Shown: positions 29,901-32,659 of the stretch, piece after piece
Layout: the number at the start of each line of letters is the position of its first letter
Position numbering within the stretch: the first letter of the stretch is position 1
Source: Verrucomicrobia bacterium 12-59-8
GTDB lineage: Bacteria; Verrucomicrobiota; Verrucomicrobiae; Verrucomicrobiales; Verrucomicrobiaceae
Assembly (NCBI GenBank): GCA_002279765.1
Contig: NCCR01000046.1
Location: 1-32,659 of the forward strand
DNA length: 32,659 nt
Reading direction: 5' to 3'
Translations under genes and position numbers: made by a program
The notes under the pieces: model-generated
The model's database searches: none
What the model saw: the letters and a program-made list of their open reading frames with translations, nothing else
Told to the model about the DNA's origin: nothing

Positions 29901-32659
29901 CCACCGGATTGATCAGCACGCGAGTCAGGTTGTTGGCGTCTCCATTGATCACAATGCTGCCGCGGTTGAGAACGATTTTATCGGCTGTGGTGCCGTTGAT
30001 GTCGAAGGCCAGCTTGGAAATCGAACCGCCTGCCGAGGTGATCTGCAACGCCGTAGCGGAGGCGGAAAAGCCGCCGTTTTGCTGCAGGTTGAATGTATTG
30101 ACGCTGCCGTCACCGCTCATGCTGAAACTGGAACCGGCGTTCAATATCAAGGTGGCCCCCCCGTTAGCGAAGCCCGTCGAGCCCGCCAGATAAGCGCCGT
30201 CCACACGCAGGGTGGCACCGCTGCTCACGGTGATGGGGGTCGCCGCCCCAGAGGTTGCGGTGTACAAGGCTCCTGTGGTGCTGCTCGCCCGGCGGAGGAT
30301 GAGGGTTCCTGCGGTGACGTTCGTGGCTCCGGTATAAGTATTGTTGGCCGCGAGCACCCAAGTGCCGGAACCGCTCTTGGTCAGTGCGGTGACTGTGGTA
30401 GGACTGCTATTGCTAATGACCCCGCCGATGGTGTTCTCCCCGGTGTTGCTGCCCTGAAGAGTGAGGGTCTTGCTGCCTACTGTGCCGGAGCTGGAGGTGA
30501 CAGTGCCGAAGAATTTGATCGCCCCGCTGCCGGAGGAATCAACATACCCGCCACCGCCGACGGAACCGGCGAGGTTGATGGAACGGTTGGTCGAATCGCC
30601 GGAGCCCATATAAATCAGGCCGCCAATGTTCGTGCCGGAGCCCAGATCCACCGTGCCATTGGCCGCAGAAATTGGAGCCCCCAAGCTGCTGGGCCCCCCC
30701 CCTGAACTTATGGCACCAAAGTTCTTGAGCGACGTGACACTGATGGCGCCGTTCTGGATGCTGGTCCTGCCCACATAGGAGTTCAGTCCGGTCAAGCTCT
30801 GCACGCCAATACCGGTTTTAACCAATGTCAGGGTGTTGGCACCATTGGTAATAATGCCGCCAAAGACCGTGCTGGTGTTGTCAACGCCGATGGTCAGCGT
30901 GGCTGCACCACCGGAGTTGGTGATCATTCCGCCCGTGGTCGTGATTCCACCAGAGAGGGATCCCACAGTGTCGGCAAAACCAGCGAGGTCGAACACCCCG
31001 GCGGTAGCGACAATCAGGGCTGAGGTGGAAGGGACGGCCGCATTCGCTCCCAATTTGAGCAACCCGCCAGCAACGGTGGTCGTGCCACCATAATTGTTGC
31101 TGCCGTTGGATAGGATCAGTGTGCCGTCGCCTGCTTTGACCAGCCCGCTGCCGCCGGTGACCTGACCACTGATGATGCCAGTCACCAACGGATTGGTGAC
31201 GGTGATGGTATGAGACCCCGATCCGAGGGTGAAGCTGCCTGACAAGGTCAACCCATTCGCGGCAATCGTACCACCGAAAGTCAGATCACCGTTGAGGGTG
31301 ACCGCATTGGTGACCGCATTGATTACGGGTGTGTAGGTGAGAATGTTCGTGGCACTGCCGGTTGCATTCTGGCTTAAGCGGTAGGTCGTGTTGCTCAGGA
31401 TGGCGGTGATCGTAGCGCCAGCAGGGATGTTAGTTCCAGAAACTGTCCGCCCGACGACCAGATCCGAGGTGTTTGCCACCGTGACAATTGGACTGCCGCT
31501 CGTTGTGACGGAGCTGATGCCAACAGCACCGGCCGCCATCAGAGTTCCATTATTGATCGTGAGCATGCCAGTTCCCAGCGGACCGCTGACCCCGGCGGCT
31601 GTGGGTGCAGCCAGAATGAGCGTACCCTGATTGAGGAGGATGCCATTGTTGAAAGTGTTCGCTCCGCCCAAGGTCAGCGAACCGTCGCCAGTTTTGGTGA
31701 TCACGCCACCCGCATTGGTGATGATCGAGTTGATGACCAGACCGGTTGGGCTGAGACCAGAAGTGCTGATCACGGGAGCCGCATTGGAGAGCACCAAAGT
31801 GCCGCCGCCAATGCTGGGGGTCGTGCCCAGGTTGTCATTGACAGAAGTCAGCGCATTGTCTTTTGACAGAGTCAAAACGCCGCTGCCATAGAATGACAGG
31901 TTGGCTGTGGCAGCCGTGGCGGCCGCCGAAAGCGTCACGGTGCGTGTGACCGGATCAATGGCCGTAATGGTGGTTCCCACTGGGATGTTGGTGGTGCTGC
32001 TGGTGACCGATTGGCCCACCACCAACCCGTTGACGGAAGGGAGAACGAAGGTGTTGGAGGCCGTGGTCACCACGTTGTTGTAGGTGACCGAATTGAAATT
32101 CACCGCAGGAGTGACGGTGCCGCCATTGTTATTGAATGTCAGGCTGCCCAGGCTGCTGCTGAGGAAGGTGTTCAGCACACCGCCACCGTTGATGATGACG
32201 TTGCTGGTGTTGGAGATCTGACCGCCAACGCCAAGTTCAGACACGGTCCCGCCACTGATGGTGAGATTGCCAGGAATGAGGATCGTGCTGGCTGTGCCGA
32301 CAGTCAGATTGGCAGCGCCCTGGAGGTTCAAAATGCCCTGGTTGACAACCGTGGTGCCAGTATAATCATTGCCCGAAGCAAGAGAATAGTTCAGGACGCT
32401 CGTGCCTGACGCGGTGCTGTTTTGAGACAGAGTGATCTGGGTGGCGCTATCAATCGACTTGATGGTGGTGTTGGCAGCAATGCCGGTGCCCGTGACCACC
32501 TGGCCCACTGTAAGGCCGGTGGTATTGCCAAGCGTCACCACGGCGCTGGCATTGGTCGTGGTGGTGTCGAGAGATGCAACGGCGCTCAACACCAGGGTGC
32601 CTGGGCCGGACTTCACCAGCCCAATGCCACCCGTGATTTTTGTATTGATCGTGGTGGTG
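14872..32659 (-). CDS. Giant repeat surface protein with autotransporter-associated beta-strand repeats and PEP-CTERM signal (5' end beyond window)
   Basis: At least 5,928 codons are open without a stop. The frame continues past the right edge as TTINTKITGGIG before LVKSGPGTLVLSA, so the true start and signal peptide lie outside. About 19 units follow the pattern KSGxGTWVLSGxNTYTGxTTVNxGxLxV, the autotransporter-associated beta-strand repeat, expected to stack into an extracellular beta-helix. A second module of about 55 residues occurs 20 times. Two ILGGWAT modules lie at 20861-20942 and 23961-24051. Composition is Gly/Ser/Thr/Asn-rich, and I saw no cysteine. The C-terminus has VPEPG, a hydrophobic helix and WRRRR in place of a beta-barrel. 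Likely a cell-surface or matrix protein processed by an exosortase; ligand and role are unknown. The cassette A-D follows on the same strand. Confidence 0.9.
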   Translation of the reverse strand, partial: TTTINTKITGGIGLVKSGPGTLVLSAVASLDTTTTNASAVVTLGNTTGLTVGQVVTGTGIAANTTIKSIDSATQITLSQNSTASGTSVLNYSLASGNDYTGTTVVNQGILNLQGAANLTVGTASTILIPGNLTISGGTVSELGVGGQISNTSNVIINGGGVLNTFLSSSLGSLTFNNNGGTVTPAVNFNSVTYNNVVTTASNTFVLPSVNGLVVGQSVTSSTTNIPVGTTITAIDPVTRTVTLSAAATAATANLSFYGSGVLTLSKDNALTSVNDNLGTTPSIGGGTLVLSNAAPVISTSGLSPTGLVINSIITNAGGVITKTGDGSLTLGGANTFNNGILLNQGTLILAAPTAAGVSGPLGTGMLTINNGTLMAAGAVGISSVTTSGSPIVTVANTSDLVVGRTVSGTNIPAGATITAILSNTTYRLSQNATGSATNILTYTPVINAVTNAVTLNGDLTFGGTIAANGLTLSGSFTLGSGSHTITVTNPLVTGIISGQVTGGSGLVKAGDGTLILSNGSNNYGGTTTVAGGLLKLGANAAVPSTSALIVATAGVFDLAGFADTVGSLSGGITTTGGMITNSGGAATLTIGVDNTSTVFGGIITNGANTLTLVKTGIGVQSLTGLNSYVGRTSIQNGAISVTSLKNFGAISSGGGPSSLGAPISAANGTVDLGSGTNIGGLIYMGSGDSTNRSINLAGSVGGGGYVDSSGSGAIKFFGTVTSSSGTVGSKTLTLQGSNTGENTIGGVISNSSPTTVTALTKSGSGTWVLAANNTYTGATNVTAGTLILRRASSTTGALYTATSGAATPITVSSGATLRVDGAYLAGSTGFANGGATLILNAGSSFSMSGDGSVNTFNLQQNGGFSASATALQITSAGGSISKLAFDINGTTADKIVLNRGSIVINGDANNLTRVLINPVAGVNSLAIANYDLIVTNGSTATLTGGSNLTLASKYIVLNPTTNPTAYLLSLDTSVSKKVSLKVESQSINTLYWAGGTSNVWTNPLNWSTAATGGSVSGVAPVNVDTVNFTVNSGAGNLSTVLGADTSIGTLNFTATAGNVTIGTVGSTDTLTIYGAINAIAGSGTHTINAPVVLGATQTWTINNSNPLTVGGVISDNSNGFGLSKDGVGTLALTNNNTYGGSTVVSAGVLSVSSLANGGQASSIGKASANSANLVLSGGTLQYSGSANASTDRLFTLLTAGGAIDASGTGTLTFNSTGRMDQTDLSGQAHLVNSGVDINGNVIVGQESYTITGINTTGLTLGMHITGQGIPAGAVIASIDGPNSQITINKPINYDDDGDPTNGVPTSVDESLTFGASRTLTLSGSNTGANTLNTLLTDSNGSASLSLVKSGAGNWVLGGANTFTGTVSIQNGSLTVSSLNSVNGGTPRLTSSSLGAPIDNASGTIALGSLTTTGALIYTGVGEQTDRIFALSGTTGGGTIVSSGTGALVITSNLSVTGVGSKALTLDGTDTDANEFAGVISNFNGSNLTSLVKSGSGTWVISGANTYSGTTSILDGILSVKSINSVSGGTASSSLGAPTTLANGTVALGNAGTTGTLLYTGTGETTDRVFNLAGTTGGGGIQSSGTGALIFNGAFSSTGAGAKTLTVGGSYSGSANRINGVISDNSPSNPTSFVKSADDSSWILSGLNTYTGSTTVNGGLLQVGVSGVGQTGMGATVISSGATLAGSGLINGTASVTNHVISSGAILSPGDSSGGSIGTLTFNGNLQLAAGSVANFQVSSRTGFDSNILSQLVGGTYDSLGGYISSDSTLLLWNSYLPTSGQHDFISLNGSLILNQTTFNVIDSGFVANARLGDVLNLGNWLATDGSSTFNVGTNYRTGGAGGGNLNLPTLNGGLVYDVSKFLTDGIIVIITTPPLIPVKLSSYNLAGSGSWGVSTSWSPASVPDSAAGIAVFNANITSDAIVTLDGNKTAGKVFIGDFNNTHFFTLAQGSGGGSLVFDNGAYGKALLSKVLSNSGTVGVDVIAAPVLLNSDLNINVNSGGAAGRLDISGAISSSTAGLGVTIMGAGRVTYSGLTANTYTGDTRVFNRGFGDATNAQLVLGKAESINGGTATFNTTSGNSLVTVSGDITAQIYAGMSIAGVASIPASAVVNNVVYNSALNQTQITLSSNATATATATANFGAFGSLAFNTTQGSGTITITGNYTNRLVTGMPLGGNPNIPAGALVGAVSYNATTNTTSVSLISNITNSGATATATASGVATTYGSFATTTSGSTTVTVGSTAGFYPGMPVTGNDNIPAGATVVSVISATQFVLSVPATGDATAVTTVFGANVANGAIAGNLIIGNMSLGGLGSTVVALNGSNQISDTSLIRFDAGNGFAATGNGGNNAYFKTMGFDETVRGLSDYTASGVIENTEGEANPYDSTLTLNTSGLQSYNGFLRNRANNNGTGILNLVVSGVGTQVLALGNINYTGSTTVNNGATLVLDTTTNFNSIIANSGTLGLRSTGTTFNFAEVVTGTGVGFRDGGGGTVSINTPNQQATWTAGSTTVTVGTTAGLAVGMPVSGTGIEAGSTIASIINGSQYTLSVAPTAGATLTNLTYSGALQRAGATTNSTVKDSTTITVTDTTGLSAGMAISGSGIPTGSVIRSITNGTQIVISAAATATNNGQFFAFGSLVSFGGGFNVVDGGTTTFSTPTTIGGSGFWITGLEKFTTVNWNQPVNVTAGGLHIKGTGDSIFNGASLSITSASNVNGLVDLEGANVTLVFNGSLTGVTSINISGIGFTGGGNQTPDLELQNQVSLNADKSVNNSFNLNNRLPDNATINLNAGRIIFGNFGAGTDVASTFSETLGSLSLSGGGNVIRNFMTNVMNPGTSSTSVLTFGGFTGRTLGSTLLFDTTSGAETNASIVINGLSNDSSGILGGWATKIAVTGGSTVYEWATSVGGAISAYTGYSTTGIGGWTNSALNIKMSGGNQTSGTNTAYTVHTLNIQDLSARTLTIASGSVLKVDAGGVLSSRANHIIAGPGSITAGAGASGYYELLFQTPTNQLTVSAVVANNGTNLVSLVKSGTSTLVLNPTTTKTTNTTVGNFDITVTAGGTADLRVGATVSGSGIQAGTTIKAIAGNVVTLSAAPTLTVSSNTLTYGVVNTYTGKTIINEGVVQITRESDLGANPASFVAEQLYLNGGRLLVNDTMSFADTNRGITLGATDGLISVSDNRKLTMGAANTIDGRLGRLIFVTDATHEGVLEIAGNNDLTGGLETNGTTTAGVATLTSTYSNGSTTIKVGPGLVDALEVGATVTGQLVTLPDGSTTTTSYGIPAGTYITAIDKDTDTITISNPVTTDGTNVSVNFGGFNVMRLTGDNNIGFVRVLGSAIELRGNNTLRSDISVNNGMLILGYNGAGTNLFDGTLTVNSGSVVFKSDTALQTSSGAGYTLKLLGGIVDLNGYDTLVSSLTGSGTLTNEGPGVSVITVDSDESFNFTGSIRDGFSGTGSVSVVKSGQGVFGLTGTNSYSGPTVINGGVINIDVISFSGFNSGIGKSSSAAANLVLDGGALRYYSANSGLTDRAFTLGTGDAAGTLIADGTRLNATLKWGNTFSNAVAFTGSGDRTLTLGGSNRGDNKFDLVLGDGEGGLTSLAKTGNGTWVIDSAVSRTGTTVTGSSTITMTDTSRITVGQQVSGKGIPTGSTVVSIDANHSITISSNATANGSISVSVLGNSYSGETVVLAGILATTVDGAFGAQGGAGVVVGGGTNGSSVLGNQNATLDLRNVTYSTIEQLFLSGGTLATSTGNSSWAGTVTISANSNILVNSGASLTLLGTIAGAGAITQLGEGTLILKGSVETTTRNNTSSAVVPSYTLQAGTLQLDYTVNNTSKLSDTGSLTLGGGRLGGSIVLVGGSHVEIVSGTTIAVGSNSISRLGGSSILRLNGIGVQTGGTVNFGASNIASTDTNNINGILGGWATLGSSDWAMKSSYNEAGADTGSTTGADLLISAFTNYLTSSVANDWVLPTTANFGANMDIVGPSTQNNTTPNTLRFNTPNNSAANMTVTLSGTNVLQGSGILVTSGLGSDVAVIAGTGTLSGGAGFNSDLRIYQNNTLAPLEISAVIANLAPTSRTGATVTGTTTITGVNVSGLAPGLAVTGTGIAAGATISSIDAVNGTITLSSAANADGAATLTFGAVANGLSKTGLGNLILSGLNTYTGVNTLNSGVLTVRQLSVEGFASSAVLTTLNSTTTKAVTLSGTTTTGLTFGQTVTGTGLPPVVSLTTNTVSGSNVIVVSSTAGLSNGLPVVGAGIPAGAVIQAINTSNNQVTISVNATATANGAGINYGGATISAINSSSQITLTNGATISASQNLSYGQISGFSGVLNSTTTNSSVTVTVASTAGLTPGQAIAGANIPVGAVIATIIDGTRFTMTLTATGSGTNIPLTYADSSGILKSGVSLASVTTSSARLVLPSTVGLTLGQTVSGTGIPSGAVIIRIVDGHNVDINVPVTSTGTNNLTFGAPTVLGGTLAAMTTTGSSTVTFASSVTGLAVGQQVTGPGIPVGTTIAAILSDTQIVLSSAVQFTSVSNALVFAGPASNLGASNNAASNLILNNGTFQYNGLNAVSDRGFTINADGVFDVGNAYTRLVLAGNITTPAAEENYRLIKKGAGLLELRGTLTPNAGSYGLRSLIVYDGTLRLNATYNDQFVRNDVGTLTLSGGTLELLGASDRSTTQNMIGTFSLAEGASVVTVSNVLNSNLNTTLNLQDAANPSKVNFGTGSSALFVENHNGTGDANITLAGVFGVDVQVVLPRITYQTSIDIRNPGVNYFAFVDANGYSVVASDNISIGGAAAHTIVGNPANWQSYQNVMDGALSFDAFSGSTVSNANVNTIRFFNSSIARGATFTLGSNTVSNIVTTGLQVGQVVRSINAILPLGTTYTITSIDAANNSITLSGNAQQTSSTDSIYIDAVNSSTITITDTLTLIQGAILQTTHAGNHVNSITGGILTSALDNTDGTSADLIIHNWNPSRSLTISSVIADNTASGRVVNLIQTGNGTTQLTGANTYTGNTYVQGGVLRLDTSLALSPNSNVHLEGGVIGLGYNSTFQRFLGTGAGQLTWVSSGGFAAYSAALVSSTTSGSTTVTVASTAGLVVGNKVTGAGIPAGATITAINGNGTDLTLSVSATATGSSSLTYTFDRTVNIGGAGDTLVWGSGGFVPDNDSLILGAQDADSTLVFANGIDLGRKSRLVQVVSGRGAASTSDARLSGVIQGDGGSLIKGGLGVLEINNASNNYSGGTYLAEGTLVSTSNAAYGTGGIFVGTTTDTEFPDTTLSLEYRFGGVTSTIANSMTFGSANYEGVSVLRISNGTGSPVTTLSGGIALDRAAGGNVLFQATNTSSLSGGVNVTGAITGGGGFTVIGGNFALANSANSYGALTGATGPAVNGATIIRSGTVTLNANGALGGSTIELGDSTFAVANVAVATNGASVLGVDRSTVGYTSDNLGSLGGSFVANANGTVAGNGDAVPGTGAFYNIGTTIDGTTFNTTNVGTRILVKDEAANPERNGIYQIVQFNADGTMNIARVSDFSTSANMLYGTQVTVASGTSGGTSAGLTFFMAAPTVTSPNTAVTNPVTWVQDKLNPFTVLYIKSSAVTAVTQDIDINANGSTGATTISVDSAAVTLSGKITLQDLLPGVKETKTLNVDPLAASTVTFTGVISEASTTGNSGTDDLLALNLNTSQAAKIILSGANTYKGGTTVNRGALIVNNTTGSATGTGNVTVSSTATLTNSGIIAPGATGNITINGTLNGNGTIAPAAGGNVTISSTGNFSVGLTGDTTAQAFNVTLQTGSTFTLAGILKTDLFSNQAGTTLAEADRLVFGTSGTPTIAISAGAKLQVTATNGLVSTAFVAGDTWKLIDWAGLTPTGTFTFTNLNGTYTTDFTDLPNLNTNLAWDISQLYSAGTIMVVTVPEPGRLLLLILSLMALGWRRRRSRML
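15940..16260 (-). other. Phage-tail-like 'RVLVKD..NGIY' module inside the giant protein
   Basis: The segment beginning near NVGTRILVKDEAANPERNGI, through IARVSDFSTSANMLYGTQ, to PVTWVQDK resembles a module of phage tail-fibre proteins with 'GDRVLVKDQ...NGIYVV...TRATD...' and a closing tryptophan. It interrupts the beta-strand repeats near the C-terminus. The resemblance is recalled from pattern, not searched. Confidence 0.5.
19060..20465 (-). repeat. Dense array of six second-family modules
   Basis: Six of the 20 modules lie within 1.4 kb with almost no beta-strand units between them. One copy is split by another. Spacing is about 200-230 bp. This is the densest part of the family and the likeliest place for copy-number change by recombination. 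Confidence 0.8.
24765..25171 (-). repeat. Two adjacent second-family modules
   Basis: GLAVGMPVSGTGIEAGSTI (about 25055-25111) and GLSAGMAISGSGIPTGSVI (about 24850-24906) lie back to back with a short linker. They interrupt a region that otherwise reads as ordinary beta-strand repeats. Confidence 0.8.
25797..26460 (-). repeat. Three adjacent second-family modules, divergent type
   Basis: Three consecutive copies contain MSIAGVASIPASAV, MPLGGNPNIPAGALV and MPVTGNDNIPAGATV. They share a variant 'M(S/P)(I/L/V)..xxxIP' core and ATATATA-rich ends, so they look like a local duplication separate from the other copies. Confidence 0.8.
26870..27300 (-). other. Internal passenger end followed by a passenger start module
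   Basis: GGLVYDVSKFLTDGIIVI, preceded by LGDVLNLGNWLA, closely parallels TNLAWDISQLYSAGTIMVV, preceded by VAGDTWKLIDWAGL, at the true C-terminus (about 14960-15120). It lacks the VPEP signal and is followed directly by GSGSWGVSTSWSPASVPDS, the kind of W-rich module that opens such proteins. This marks an internal join between two ancestral proteins. Confidence 0.6.
27712..28580 (-). repeat. Tandem long units of about 143 residues
   Basis: Anchors encoding NTYTG/NTYSG/NTFTG recur at 27712, 28141 and 28573, spacings of 429 and 432 bp (143 and 144 codons). Each unit contains SSLGAP, an ANGTVALG segment, a TG.GE.TDR.F.L.GTTGGG segment, SSGTGAL, and GVISD before KSGSGTWVISG. A related unit spans about 30334-30775 (441 bp). 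Confidence 0.8.
29500..29760 (-). other. Second internal passenger junction
   Basis: YLLSLDTSVSKKVSLKVES, an ending typical of these proteins, is followed by NTLYWAGGTSNVWTNPLNWS and VDTVNFTVNSGAG, an opening module with paired tryptophans. It suggests that another passenger unit begins here within the same reading frame. Confidence 0.55.
30694..30702. repeat. Nine-base C/G homopolymer inside the giant reading frame
   Basis: The coding strand reads TCA GGG GGG GGG CCC (SSGGGP). Loss of one G shifts the frame and meets a TGA at 30615-30617, about 27 codons later, removing everything downstream including the PEP-CTERM tail. The tract length is suitable for slipped-strand phase variation. Confidence 0.9.

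Larger units (their letters stand above)
17265..32570 (-). repeat. Second repeat family, 20 dispersed copies of a ~55-residue module
   Basis: Consensus by eye: STTVTVxSTxGLxVGQxVTG, then xGIPAGATIxxIxxxTQITLS, then xxATATGxxxLTF. Approximate copies are at 17265-17465, 17930-18150, 19060-19265, 19275-19490, 19500-19700, 19719-20110 (split), 19810-20015 (nested), 20265-20465, 21645-21840, 22735-22990, 23345-23545, 24765-24955, 24985-25171, 25797-25985, 26010-26225, 26230-26460, 28720-28965, 31340-31515, 31915-32080 and 32395-32570. Many lie where a beta-strand unit would otherwise be continuous, as if inserted. The module is predicted beta-rich; I know no assigned function. Confidence 0.85.

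Noticed and set aside
32614..32616. GTG at 32616 as start of the giant protein
   Set aside because: The frame stays open to the window edge with a normal repeat segment (KITGGIGLVKSGPG), so this is an internal valine codon.
14872..32659. Possible CRISPR array because of regular repeats
   Set aside because: The repeats are coding, imperfect and keep one open frame; there are no constant repeats with unique spacers.

Overview
The window most likely comes from a member of the Verrucomicrobiota, close to Prosthecobacter or Verrucomicrobium. The sequence is GC-rich. It holds a four-gene set of prepilin-like proteins that matches the 'Verru_Chthon cassette' A-D described from Verrucomicrobium and Chthoniobacter. 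Next to it is a giant surface protein built from autotransporter-associated beta-strand repeats and ending in a PEP-CTERM sorting signal. Most starts lack a clear Shine-Dalgarno sequence. These assignments rest on reading the translations; no database search was run.

Left part (1-7221): an RraA-family aldolase-like gene runs off the left edge. Facing it across 92 bp is a regulator with a GntR-type DNA-binding domain and a LacI-type sugar-sensing domain. After the convergent junction at 1680/1690, a housekeeping run reads leftward: guaB, guaA, tmk, a small secreted coiled-coil protein, then holB. It covers the two enzymes that take IMP to GMP, dTMP phosphorylation and a clamp-loader subunit, so it is a nucleotide supply and replication group. 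A 185-bp spacer rich in hairpins precedes holB.

Middle part (7311-14743): cassette D, C, B and A lie on the minus strand and are transcribed in the order A-B-C-D. A and B overlap by 4 bp. Their N-termini and one internal motif let me match them to the type II secretion minor pseudopilins: A to GspK, B to GspI, C to GspJ and D to GspH. A is 1641 residues long, about five times a normal GspK. No ATPase, secretin or major pilin is encoded here, so these proteins must use machinery encoded elsewhere or form a reduced system.

Right part (14872-32659): one minus-strand reading frame of more than 5,900 codons fills the rest and continues past the right edge. It mixes about 19 beta-strand repeat units ('KSGxGTL...NTYTGxT...') with 20 copies of a second module of about 55 residues ('GLxxGxxVTGxGIPAGxxI'). 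It also contains two internal ends or starts of passenger units, a phage-tail-like module, a nine-G homopolymer, and a C-terminal VPEP, hydrophobic, polyarginine tail in place of a beta-barrel.

Working model (inference): the giant protein is exported and anchored through the exosortase/PEP-CTERM route. The adjacent cassette, on the same strand and 128 bp downstream, supplies a pseudopilus tip complex that helps display or export it. The intervening 128 bp carries a 39-bp imperfect palindrome over a candidate promoter. No tRNA, rRNA, insertion sequence or CRISPR array was seen, and no gene-free stretch exceeds 300 bp.
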